A DNA stretch of 64,000 bases from a gamma proteobacterium SS-5 (GTDB taxonomy: Bacteria; Pseudomonadota; Gammaproteobacteria; Chromatiales; Chromatiaceae): assembly GCA_009497875.2 (NCBI GenBank), contig CP032508.2, positions 2,666,001 to 2,730,000 on the forward strand. Reading direction: 5' to 3'. Below, in pieces: positions 19,518 through 26,909 of this stretch (positions within the stretch are counted from its first letter, which is position 1; every line of letters begins with the position of its first letter). Made by a program: the position numbers and the translations under genes. The notes below the pieces were generated by a model. That model saw nothing but the letters and a program-made list of their open reading frames with translations, was not told where the DNA came from and made no database searches.

Positions 19518-19781
19518 ATGCAGCAATCCATTCAATTTGAAACAGTGATCAATGAGCACATTGCCCGGGATATCCCGGAGATCGCACCCTTGCTGGGCCA
19601 TCGCGTGCAATTGATCGCGCTCGACATGGGGCAGCCCAATGCCCCAGTGCAAAGCAAGAAACTGACGTTTGAAGAATATCTGGCCACGCGCCCAAAATGG
19701 CCCAAGGATCGACCACCCATAACCCTTGAGGAGATGGAAGAGGCCATAGTAAAGGGGGCTCTGGACAGTGCAAAGTCTTGA
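19518..19781 (+). CDS. Putative antitoxin of a PIN-domain toxin pair
   Basis: An 87-residue acidic protein (MQQSIQFETVINEHIARD at its start) that overlaps the following PIN toxin gene by 14 bases, the usual antitoxin-first arrangement. The middle VQLIALDMGQ and the C-terminal TLEEMEEAIVKGALDS are typical of small antitoxins, but I do not recognise its DNA-binding fold. It lies 48 bases after mrpA in the same direction. Confidence 0.65.
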   Translation: MQQSIQFETVINEHIARDIPEIAPLLGHRVQLIALDMGQPNAPVQSKKLTFEEYLATRPKWPKDRPPITLEEMEEAIVKGALDSAKS

Positions 19782-20193
19782 CACCAACGTCGTGGTCCGT
19801 CTGATTCTCTGTGACGATCCACGTCAGTTTCCTTTGGCAGAAAAGACTTGGCTGGATACCTTGAAGCATGGCGGAATCTTTTTGTCGATGACGGTGTTGC
19901 TCGAAACCCACTGGGTTTTGTCTCGCAGTGCGGGTTTTGACCGGACACGCATAGTTTCGGAGTTACAGCGCCTGAGCCAACTGGACGGCGTAAGATTGGA
20001 GAATGCAGAGATCGTAGCACGGGCTATTGAGCGTTATGCCGACAGCCAGTCAGACTTTGCTGATTGCGTGATATTGGAGTGTTCGCGTAGCCAAGGGGCA
20101 TTACCGGTGCGTACCTTTGATAAGCGGTTTTCTCGGTTGGATGGGGTCAGCCTCATCGAAGATCCCATGCCCGCCCCCCAGAAGGTCCAATGA
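19768..20193 (+). CDS. VapC-type PIN-domain toxin
   Basis: A probable PIN ribonuclease of 141 residues. Catalytic acids are visible in SLDTNVVVRLI, in MTVLLETHWVL and in the SDFADCVILECSR region near residue 95, with TFDKRFSRLDGV near the end. The start is GTG at 19768 inside the antitoxin gene. Its TGA overlaps the mrpB ATG (ATGA at 20190), so toxin and antiporter subunit are translationally coupled, an unusual position for a toxin. Confidence 0.88.
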   Translation: MQSLDTNVVVRLILCDDPRQFPLAEKTWLDTLKHGGIFLSMTVLLETHWVLSRSAGFDRTRIVSELQRLSQLDGVRLENAEIVARAIERYADSQSDFADCVILECSRSQGALPVRTFDKRFSRLDGVSLIEDPMPAPQKVQ

Positions 20194-20597
20194 AAACGAA
20201 CTCGCCCTTGCTCATTATTGCCGCACGGCCGCTCTACTGGGTGCTGTTTGCCGCCTCCCTGTGGGTGCTGCTGCGCGGTCATAACGCGCCCGGCGGCGGC
20301 TTTATCGGCGGCCTGCTGGCGGTGGCGGCGAGCAGTTGGCTGGCGAGCCTGCAGGGGGTTGCCGCAGCACAGCGATTACAGGGCCTGGCACCCCTGCCGC
20401 TGGCCATGCTCGGGGTACTGCTGGCACTGGTCAGCGGCCTGGCCGGGCCACTGTTCGGCCAGCCCTACCTGACCCATCTCTGGTATGGGCCGCTGAGCAC
20501 CGTGCTGCCCTTTGATGTGGGGGTGTTTCTGGCGGTCTGGGGCACCCTGACCGGCTTTATCTACCCCCTGCTGGAGGCCGAGGAGGAAACCGCATGA
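20190..20597 (+). CDS. mrpB: Na+/H+ antiporter subunit B (MrpB/MnhB)
   Basis: A 135-residue membrane protein of the MnhB family, with the signature LLRGHNAPGGGFIGGLLAV and a later FDVGVFLAVWGTLTGFI. Four hydrophobic segments are visible. It overlaps the toxin gene upstream and mrpC downstream by four bases each. Confidence 0.93.
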   Translation: MKTNSPLLIIAARPLYWVLFAASLWVLLRGHNAPGGGFIGGLLAVAASSWLASLQGVAAAQRLQGLAPLPLAMLGVLLALVSGLAGPLFGQPYLTHLWYGPLSTVLPFDVGVFLAVWGTLTGFIYPLLEAEEETA

Positions 20598-20974
20598 GCC
20601 TGCTGCTGATCATTACCATCGGTCTGGGCGTCAGTGCCAGCATTTATCTGATGCTGGCCCGGGACCTGTTTCGCCTGCTGCTGGGGCTGACCATGCTGGG
20701 CAGCCTGACCAATCTGCTGCTGTTCATGAGCGGACGCCCTGGCAGCCTGCTGGCACCGGTGATCGAGCGCGGCGCCGAGGCCCTGCCGGCCGGTTTCACT
20801 AATCCCCTGCCCCAGGCCCTGACCCTGACCGCCATCGTCATCGGCTTTGCCCTGCTGGCCTTCGCCCTGGTGCTGGGGGCCCGCGTGGCCCAGGGCAATG
20901 CCCTGACCGATCGCCTGCGCGCCTCTGAGCCGGTGCCCCAGGATCCGGTCAAGCCGCCGATCGATGATGAGTAG
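20594..20974 (+). CDS. mrpC: Na+/H+ antiporter subunit C (MrpC/MnhC, NuoK-like)
   Basis: A three-helix NuoK homologue of 126 residues. It shows LLLGLTMLGSLTNLLLFMSG and PLPQALTLTAIVIGFALLAF, the family signature. The C-terminal tail is charged and ends PIDDE. Its ATG overlaps the mrpB stop. The operon is then broken by a 437-bp gap before mrpD. Confidence 0.94.
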   Translation: MSLLLIITIGLGVSASIYLMLARDLFRLLLGLTMLGSLTNLLLFMSGRPGSLLAPVIERGAEALPAGFTNPLPQALTLTAIVIGFALLAFALVLGARVAQGNALTDRLRASEPVPQDPVKPPIDDE

Positions 20975-21141
20975 TTACTGGAACTCAAAGAGTCCGCAAA
21001 TGAACGCGAATAAACGCAAAATGGGCAATAACATCTCAGCCAATGACATAGGGCGGCCCGTGGCCGCCGCGCCCTTGCAAGGTGCAACCCCATTGCAAGC
21101 GGCTTGACGGCGGGCGCGGCCCGCCCTATGCCTCGCGCCTT

Positions 21142-21222
21142 AGCCCGGATGGAGTGCAACGGAATCCGGGGTTGCCGCTGGGCAAGACCTCCCCGGATTC
21201 CGCTACGCTTCATCCGGGCTAC
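21142..21222. repeat. REP-like inverted repeat (GCCCGGATG / CATCCGGGC) between mrpC and mrpD
   Basis: The element reads AGCCCGGATGGAGTGCAACG at the left and ends GCTTCATCCGGGCTAC, with an inner CCCCGGATTCCG inverted pair. Similar copies or half copies are at 23.9, 30.7 and 43.6 kb. It sits inside the mrp operon and could form a stable hairpin between mrpC and mrpD. The rest of the gap (20975-21411) holds no gene. Confidence 0.7.
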
Positions 21223-21411
21223 AACCCAACACCTCCGAGCCAGCGCTCGGAGCTCCCAGGAGGGGTAGCAACGGCAAGGATGCTGCACCCTAAGCCAATT
21301 GCCAAAATTACTACAACCCAATGAAAAACATAAACTTAATCTACGATAATCGGCGTAATCTGCGGTTTATAGGGTCAGTTGCGGACACTGAATCAACTTC
21401 AGACTAAACCC

Positions 21412-22857
21412 ATGCAAATCGCCCTGCCCTTGCTCATTCCCCTGCTTACCGCCCTGGCCACGGCCTTGGCCATGGCGCGCCCGCGTCTGCAGCGGATCAT
21501 CGGCCTGGTCGGCAACCTGGCGCTATTGTTGGCGGCCCTTGGCCTGCTGCAGGCGGTGATGGCCGAGGGGCGTCTGCGCCTGGTGCTGGGCGGCTGGCCG
21601 ACTCCCTTTGGCATCGAACTGGTGGCCGACCCGCTGAGCGCGTCACTGGTCCTGGTGGCCGCCCTGCTGGCCCTGGCGGTGCGCATCTACGCCAGCGGCC
21701 AGCCCAGCGGACCTGCCGCCCTGCTGCCGCTGGAACAGGGTCTGCTGGCGGCGGCCCTGGCCATCTGTCTGGCCGGTGACCTGTTCAACCTCTATGTCTG
21801 GTTCGAGCTGATGCTGATCTGCCTGCTTGGCCTGCTCGCCCTGAATGGAGGACAGCGGGCAAGCGAGGCCAGCCTCAAGTATTTCGCCCTGAGCCTGATC
21901 GGCACCCTGCTCATGCTGGCCGCCATCGGCCTGATCTACGGCGCTACCGGCCAGCTGAACTTCACCGCCCTGGGTCAGGCCGCGCACGACCCGGCGCTGG
22001 CCAGCTCCCTATCCCTCTACACCAGCCTGCTGATAGCCGCCCTGTTGCTCAAGGCGGCCGCATTTCCCCTGTTCGCCTGGCTACCGGCCAGCTATCACTG
22101 CCTGCCCGCGCCCCAGCTGGCCCTGGTCGGCGGCCTGCTCACCAAGCTGGCGGCCTATGTCATCCTGCGCCTGCTGGGTGAACTGTTCGTGCTGACCCCG
22201 GCGATCTTGCTGGAGGGGCTGGGCTGGCTGGCCCTGGCCACCATGCTCAGCGGCGTGCTCGGTGCCGCCTATCACTGGGACATGCGCCGCATCCTTGCCT
22301 TCCACATCGTCAGTCAGATCGGCTACCTGTTGCTGGGCATCGCCCTGGCCAGTCCGGCGGGCACCGTCGCCACCGGCTTCTTTCTGCTGCACAACATCCT
22401 GGTCAAGGCCAATCTGTTCCTGATTGTGGGCCTGATGATCCTGGCCGCCGGTCACCATGACCTGCGCCGCATCGGCGGTCTCTACCCGGCCAGCCTGCTG
22501 CTGGCGGGGCTGTTCTTCGTCAACGCCTTCGCCCTGGTCGGGGTACCGCCCACCACCGGCTTCTGGGGCAAGTTTCTGATCCTGCGCGAGGCCTTTGCCC
22601 AGGGCCGTTACCTCTGGGGCGGCATGGCCCTGGCGGTGGGCCTGCTGACCCTCTATTCCATGAGCAAGATCTGGCTGGAGGGGTTTTGGAAGGCCCACCC
22701 GGAACCTGACCGGCTGAACCCTCAGGCGATCCCCCTGAGCGGCTGGATCAGCGTCAGTGGGTTGACCCTGCTCCTGCTGGTCAGTGGAATTTATCCGGAA
22801 CCCCTGATCGCATTCCTCGCCAACGGCAGCACCGAATTCTGGAGGCCATTGCCATGA
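21412..22857 (+). CDS. mrpD: Na+/H+ antiporter subunit D (MrpD/MnhD)
   Basis: A NuoM/NuoN-like pump subunit of 481 residues. The helix-5 Glu is in LYVWFELMLICLLGLLAL, the helix-7 Lys in LLLKAAAFPLFAWLPASYH, and NILVKANLFLIVGLMI provides the later Lys. I use the ATG at 21412 (MQIALPLLIPLL) instead of a TTG 33 bases upstream. It overlaps mrpE by four bases. Confidence 0.94.
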   Translation: MQIALPLLIPLLTALATALAMARPRLQRIIGLVGNLALLLAALGLLQAVMAEGRLRLVLGGWPTPFGIELVADPLSASLVLVAALLALAVRIYASGQPSGPAALLPLEQGLLAAALAICLAGDLFNLYVWFELMLICLLGLLALNGGQRASEASLKYFALSLIGTLLMLAAIGLIYGATGQLNFTALGQAAHDPALASSLSLYTSLLIAALLLKAAAFPLFAWLPASYHCLPAPQLALVGGLLTKLAAYVILRLLGELFVLTPAILLEGLGWLALATMLSGVLGAAYHWDMRRILAFHIVSQIGYLLLGIALASPAGTVATGFFLLHNILVKANLFLIVGLMILAAGHHDLRRIGGLYPASLLLAGLFFVNAFALVGVPPTTGFWGKFLILREAFAQGRYLWGGMALAVGLLTLYSMSKIWLEGFWKAHPEPDRLNPQAIPLSGWISVSGLTLLLLVSGIYPEPLIAFLANGSTEFWRPLP

Positions 22858-23231
22858 ATCAGGCCATGACGAATCGGGCCATGAATCGAGCCATGAATCA
22901 AACGATGGCCCTGTCGCACTTGCTGTTCAATCTGATCCGCGGGGCCCTGCGCTCGGGGCTGCAGGCTGCTGCCATCATCCTGCTGCGGCCCAAACGGGTA
23001 CAACCCGGTTTTGTCTGGCTGGACTACGGCGACCTGGAACCAGGGCCTGCCAGCCTGCTCGCCGCCCTAGTTACCCTCACCCCCGGCAGCACCGCGCTGG
23101 AAATTGACCCGCAACAACGCCGAATACGCTTGCACCTGCTGGATATTGAGCAGGCCGAGGCGACCAGGGCTGAAATCCAGCGTGAGGTGATTCAGCCGCT
23201 GCAACGACTGATTGGAGGCGCTGCGCCATGA
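22854..23231 (+). CDS. mrpE: Na+/H+ antiporter subunit E (MrpE/MnhE)
   Basis: A 125-residue MnhE-family membrane protein: LRSGLQAAAIILLRPKRVQPG, then ALVTLTPGSTALEID, the conserved TPGS motif, and a soluble C-terminus ending LIGGAAP. The first 18 residues are a low-complexity Met/Asn/Ala stretch with several in-frame ATGs, so the true start could lie a few codons later. It overlaps mrpD and mrpF. Confidence 0.9.
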   Translation: MNQAMTNRAMNRAMNQTMALSHLLFNLIRGALRSGLQAAAIILLRPKRVQPGFVWLDYGDLEPGPASLLAALVTLTPGSTALEIDPQQRRIRLHLLDIEQAEATRAEIQREVIQPLQRLIGGAAP

Positions 23232-23509
23232 GCCTGCCCATGCTCTTAGTGCTAGTGGCCGGGGCCTGCGCCCTGATCGGGGTATATCGACTGCTGCTCG
23301 GCCCCAGCCACAGCGACCGGCTGGTGGGCATGGACCTGCTGTTCGCCATCGCCATCGTCTTCTGCCTGCTGGCCGCCTGGGTCAGTGGACGCAGCCTCTA
23401 TTTGGATGTTGCCATAGGCCTGGCCCTGGCCGGCTTCGTCGCCACCCTGTCCTGGGCGCGTTTGATCCAGCGCGCTGCCAAAACAACGCACGATCCGGAG
23501 ACACCATGA
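23228..23509 (+). CDS. mrpF: Na+/H+ antiporter subunit F (MrpF/MnhF)
   Basis: A 93-residue three-helix protein with the family pattern YRLLLGPSHSDRLVGMDLLF in the first half and YLDVAIGLALAGFVATLSWAR in the second. Four-base overlaps join it to mrpE and mrpG. Confidence 0.93.
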   Translation: MSLPMLLVLVAGACALIGVYRLLLGPSHSDRLVGMDLLFAIAIVFCLLAAWVSGRSLYLDVAIGLALAGFVATLSWARLIQRAAKTTHDPETP

Positions 23510-23823
23510 GCCTGGCACTTGGCCTATTGGGCAATCTACTGAGCCTGCTGGCCATACTGGTACTGGTCATCGCCGCCCTGGGCGTGCTGCGCCTGCCCGA
23601 TGCCCTGGCCCGCCAGCACGCGGCCACCAAGGCGGCCACCCTGGGGGTGGTCCTGCTCGCCCTGGGCCTGGCCCTGGTAGCCATGGGTCAAGGCTGGGGT
23701 GCCGGATGGCTGCTGCGTCTGGCCCTGCTGATCTTGGCACTGCTGCTGACCCTGCCCCTGGCTTCCCACGCGGTGGCTCGGGCGGCAGTGACCGAATCTG
23801 GCGGGGAAAATGAACCCGATTGA
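23506..23823 (+). CDS. mrpG: Na+/H+ antiporter subunit G (MrpG/MnhG)
   Basis: A 105-residue protein with the MnhG signature GVLRLPDALARQHAATKAAT followed by LGVVLLALGLALV. The start is the ATG at 23506 overlapping the mrpF stop; a longer open frame upstream is an mrpF shadow. It is the last gene of the operon. Confidence 0.93.
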   Translation: MSLALGLLGNLLSLLAILVLVIAALGVLRLPDALARQHAATKAATLGVVLLALGLALVAMGQGWGAGWLLRLALLILALLLTLPLASHAVARAAVTESGGENEPD

Positions 23824-23888
23824 TAGCATCAATCCCGCCTGAGTATCATGCAGGCCGCTGGGCAGGTGTTTGTATGCTACGCAGCGCC

Positions 23889-23969
23889 TCCCCGGATTCC
23901 GCCCTTCGACAGGCCCTTCGGCAGGCTCAGGACACAGCTCAGGACATCGCTTCGCTGCATCCGGGCTAC
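23889..23969. repeat. REP-like inverted repeat after mrpG
   Basis: CCCCGGATTCCG at the left and GCATCCGGGCTAC at the right match the family seen at 21.1 kb. Between them is a CTTCGACAGGCCCTTCGGC stretch, another common short inverted motif. It lies in the 210-bp gap between mrpG and the HNH gene and may act as a transcription barrier. Confidence 0.65.
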
Positions 23970-24034
23970 AGGAGTCGCCGAGTCCCGAGAGGTGATGCCG
24001 CCCGCCCCATGACCATTAGATTAGAGACAACAAC

Positions 24035-24433
24035 ATGACCAAAAAACACCAGCCTGGCCAAGGCATAGACAACAACAAACTAGACCGGATCGTAGCCGAT
24101 GCCCGGCAGCAGGCCGAGAAGCGGGAGCAAGGCTATCGTGAGCAGTCGCTGCGTATTCACCCCTGGATCTGCGCCCGCTGCGGTCGGGAATTTACCCGCG
24201 TCAATCTGCGCGAGCTCACCGTCCACCACAAGGATCATAACCACGACAACAACCCGCAAGACGGCAGTAATTGGGAGAATCTCTGTCTGTACTGTCATGA
24301 CAACGAGCACCAACGCTATGTGGACCGGGTGCGTGGCTACGATGGCCTGACCCAGAACGAGACCAAGCCCTCGACCCACAACCCCTTCGCCGCCCTGGGG
24401 GCGATGCTGAAAAAGAACCCCGATACCCCATGA
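24035..24433 (+). CDS. YajD-family HNH nuclease
   Basis: A 132-residue protein with a small HNH domain: IHPWICARCGREFTRVNL carries the first Cys pair, ELTVHHKDHNHDNNPQDG the catalytic His, and NWENLCLYCHDNEHQ the Asn and the second Cys pair. The N-terminal helix is charged, as in E. coli YajD. The substrate is unknown. It follows the mrp operon but is separated by a repeat. Confidence 0.9.
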   Translation: MTKKHQPGQGIDNNKLDRIVADARQQAEKREQGYREQSLRIHPWICARCGREFTRVNLRELTVHHKDHNHDNNPQDGSNWENLCLYCHDNEHQRYVDRVRGYDGLTQNETKPSTHNPFAALGAMLKKNPDTP

Positions 24434-24486
24434 ATCTTCCTATGCCCGCTTCGGGATTCGACAATTAACCGAAACTCCCAATAATA

Positions 24487-24702
24487 TTAGCCGTGAGAGG
24501 TATGAGCGTCGGCGGGAGCAACTTGTTGGGCCTCAATAGTGCTGGCCAATGGTTTTCGTGGGGGTAAGGCAACCACGCGTTCGGGGTGTGATGCTTGTTT
24601 TTTCATCAAATCATTGAAAATACGATCAATGTCGTAGTTAAATTGGCGTGCGTACTCATCTCTGAGTGCTCGCGTTTCTGCAACAACAGGATCTTGCCAC
24701 AT
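24487..24702 (-). CDS. Putative antitoxin paired with PIN toxin
   Basis: A 71-residue protein whose core, VAETRALRDEYARQFNYDID, belongs to a recurrent small antitoxin type found beside VETS-class PIN toxins. The C-terminus is Pro/Ala-rich. It starts two bases after the toxin gene ends, so the order is toxin then antitoxin. Related cores occur at 25.3 and 30.5 kb. Confidence 0.65.
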   Translation of the reverse strand: MWQDPVVAETRALRDEYARQFNYDIDRIFNDLMKKQASHPERVVALPPRKPLASTIEAQQVAPADAHTSHG

Positions 24703-24704
24703 AG

Positions 24705-25178
24705 TTAAGGCTCCATGAGTTCAAGGGGCGTACATATGACTGGTGGTTCATAGCCAAGCGATCGGCAGGTGGTTTCTATTTTTGGTCGAGTATGAGCATT
24801 TGCAATATGCGTACAGTTCCATGTAAGCAGATACGCCACCCCGTTCACTGCTGCTATGGCAACGTGATAGGCGTCCGCTTCGGCCTTCTCTGGAAGGGCA
24901 TGGCCCTCAATCAGGGTCAGAGCCAATTCCTTGACATTTTCAGAAATTTGGAGGAGCGGAATCTCAGCAATGGCATCCAACCGACGCTGAGACGCCTCTG
25001 GATGACCCTTGCTTGCTTCCAACACAACAAGCTCAGAAACAAAAACATCATAGTTCTGCTTTCGTTTTTCCCACCATTCGGTTGTCGTATTTTGATTTGC
25101 CATGGCCCGCAAATCGTTACTCGGCCAGGCGGTCAAATAGCTTATAATTGACGTTTCTACGTAAACGGTATCCTTCAC
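24705..25178 (-). CDS. PIN-domain toxin, first of two adjacent pairs
   Basis: A 157-residue PIN protein that begins MKDTVYVETSIISYLTAW; the first active-site acid is Glu in this subfamily. The second acid is in SELVVLEASKG and further acids in KAEADAYHVAIAAV, followed by YLLTWNCTHIANAHTRPKIE, a subfamily hallmark. It is paralogous to the gene at 25477 and lies in the same orientation. Confidence 0.82.
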   Translation of the reverse strand: MKDTVYVETSIISYLTAWPSNDLRAMANQNTTTEWWEKRKQNYDVFVSELVVLEASKGHPEASQRRLDAIAEIPLLQISENVKELALTLIEGHALPEKAEADAYHVAIAAVNGVAYLLTWNCTHIANAHTRPKIETTCRSLGYEPPVICTPLELMEP

Positions 25179-25274
25179 CAGCCCCCCTTTTTTATTGCCA
25201 ACTCTTCACATCACCAACAGAATAAAGCACAGCAAGGATATTTATGATATAAGAGTACAATTGCATTATTAGTA

Positions 25275-25496
25275 TTACTTATTCGTATTGATCCGAGTGG
25301 AAACAGAAAACGTGGTCTGTCCCCTAATAACGCTCTGGATAGGCTTTGCTTGCTGCCAAATCAAATGACTTGATTGTTCCTGTCGGCGGGCTGCATCTTC
25401 AGCAATAGCACTAATATCGCCACTAAATTTATCAGAAATATCTTCTCGTATATGATGTATCTCTTCAATGATTGAATCAGATTTTTTCACTATCAT
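25275..25496 (-). CDS. Putative antitoxin of second PIN pair
   Basis: A 73-residue protein with the core IIEEIHHIREDISDKFSGDI, alignable by eye with the antitoxin at 24487. It overlaps the 3' end of its toxin by 20 bases. The sequence is clearly AT-richer than the chromosome around it, pointing to acquisition from elsewhere. Confidence 0.65.
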   Translation of the reverse strand: MIVKKSDSIIEEIHHIREDISDKFSGDISAIAEDAARRQEQSSHLIWQQAKPIQSVIRGQTTFSVSTRINTNK

Positions 25497-25962
25497 CTCC
25501 TAACAACTCCTCCGGTGTACAAATTACTGGTATCGGAATACCTCGCTTTATAAACAAGCTATGAATCTTTGGTAAAATTTTTGCGTTAGCAATATGTTTA
25601 CAGTTCCAAGTTAATAGATAATCAATTTGATGATAGGCAACTGTGGCAATATGAAGTGCATCAACTTGTGCTTTCATAGGTAAAATACCAAGAGCCATGA
25701 TTTCTTCTGCAAGTGCAACTATTTCAGGCGAGTGTGGTAGCAGCGGAATATTTTCAAGTAATGCTAACCGCTCTGCAGCGAGTTTCTCATTTCCCGCTGT
25801 CGCCTCATCAATGACATATTGCGAAATAACAAGCTCATATTGATTTCGCTCATGGATCCACCAATGGGAGGTTAGTAATTGTCGTGCGGCGACAATGATT
25901 TGGCTACTTGACTGCTGCCGTAAATAGCTAATGATCGATGTTTCAATATAAACGGTACTCAT
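25477..25962 (-). CDS. PIN-domain toxin, second pair
   Basis: A 161-residue PIN protein, MSTVYIETSIISYLRQQSSS at its start, with ISQYVIDEATAGN, MKAQVDALHIATVAYHQIDY and LLTWNCKHIANAKILPKIHS matching the paralogue at 24705. It is AT-rich. The two pairs in tandem look like a duplication with strong divergence or two independent insertions at one spot. Confidence 0.82.
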   Translation of the reverse strand: MSTVYIETSIISYLRQQSSSQIIVAARQLLTSHWWIHERNQYELVISQYVIDEATAGNEKLAAERLALLENIPLLPHSPEIVALAEEIMALGILPMKAQVDALHIATVAYHQIDYLLTWNCKHIANAKILPKIHSLFIKRGIPIPVICTPEELLGDDSEKI

Positions 25963-25984
25963 TTGATTTAATTATACTCTTGCC

Positions 25985-26050
25985 TCATAAAGCCTGATTA
26001 TCAACCCAGGCGCGCATTTCGTCGGGAAGCGACACCTGCATAGTGGCCAT
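25985..26050 (-). pseudogene. Truncated ParD-like ribbon-helix-helix antitoxin remnant
   Basis: Read leftward from an ATG at 26050 with GAGGAGG just upstream, the frame gives MATMQVSLPDEMRAWVDNQA before a TGA after 21 residues. This matches the first strand and helix of ParD antitoxins (MATMxVSLPDE) but lacks the rest. No ParE toxin is next to it. It is probably the 5' stub of a third toxin-antitoxin pair lost next to the two PIN pairs. Confidence 0.55.
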
Positions 26051-26252
26051 CTAAAATTTCCTCCTCAATCAAGCATGACAAGATTCTAGCAAGTTTCGCC
26101 AGGGGTGCACGGCTTGATGTCAGTGTTATGAGCGATTTGGGCCGATGAGGATGTTAGGACAGCGCATAGGGCGACACATGGCTGCCGTGCCTTCGCCGGA
26201 GGCGCAGGTTCCAGCGGGTTTGGCTAGGGGGCGGGAGCGGCCCTCACCCCAA

Positions 26253-26275
26253 CCCCTCTCCCGGGGTGAGAGGGG
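26253..26275. repeat. CCCCTCTC hairpin in the gap before the ferritin-like gene
   Basis: CCCCTCTC and GAGAGGGG pair as a perfect 8-bp stem with a 7-base loop (CCGGGGT). It is preceded by CCCTCACCCC, a common bacterial intergenic motif. A half copy of the GCAGAG family (TCTCTGCGTCTTTTGCGCTTC) follows at about 26295. The 360-bp gap holds no gene; the hairpin may terminate the operon that ends at 26412. Confidence 0.5.
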
Positions 26276-26411
26276 CTCTACTGCCTTATTCTTCTCTGCG
26301 TCTTTTGCGCTTCTCGACTCTGGCATCCTGCTTCGTTCTACCTTCTGCATCCATGCAGTCGTTTGCGCCCTCTGCGTCCCATCGGTTAGCAGACCAACCG
26401 CCTAGCTGTGG

Positions 26412-26909
26412 TTAAACCCCGCCGGAGTGGATGATTTGGTAGTAGAGCTTTTCCAGTTCGACCTTGTGCTTGGTCTCTTCGTTGGCGAGAAATTGGAACA
26501 GGGTCTTGATCGGCCCTTCAGGGGTGGATTCGGCCAGGGTGCCGTATTGCTCCATGGCGGCGTGTTCGCGCATCATGGCGTATTGCAGAATGGATTGATC
26601 GTCGGGGTTCTCGCCCATCTCGGGGAGGTGGATGCAGTCGGAGAATTTGTGGTCGTTGACCGGGCGTTCGATTTCCGTTTCCAGCACCTGCATCATGTCG
26701 TCCCGTTCCAGCAGTTCGGTGAACAGGCGAAAGTGCTCCTGTTCCTCGGCGGCGAGCTCTTCCACCAGGTAGCGGATGTTTTTGCTCACCTTGGGGATCA
26801 TGCCGCTGTAGAAGTCGCGGGCGGTGCGCTCGAAGTCGATGGCGACGTTGAGCACTTCTTCCACCGTGGTCTGCGCCTTGAGGCGCTGATACCCCTTACC
26901 TTCCGGCAT
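26412..26909 (-). CDS. Ferritin-like/rubrerythrin-family diiron protein
   Basis: A 165-residue four-helix protein. Diiron-type ligands are visible as NVAIDFERTARDFY, VEELAAEEQEHFRLF, MMREHAAMEQYGTL and FLANEETKHKVELE, the ExxH pattern of ferritin-like domains. There is no rubredoxin domain. The start at 26909 overlaps the flavoprotein gene by 14 bases, so it belongs to the same operon as the Mbx-like complex. A role in oxygen or peroxide protection of the iron-sulfur complex is inference. Confidence 0.8.
   Translation of the reverse strand: MPEGKGYQRLKAQTTVEEVLNVAIDFERTARDFYSGMIPKVSKNIRYLVEELAAEEQEHFRLFTELLERDDMMQVLETEIERPVNDHKFSDCIHLPEMGENPDDQSILQYAMMREHAAMEQYGTLAESTPEGPIKTLFQFLANEETKHKVELEKLYYQIIHSGGV

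Noticed and set aside
24035-24433. HNH gene as part of the toxin-antitoxin modules
   Set aside because: It is on the opposite strand and belongs to the YajD family, a conserved housekeeping-type protein.
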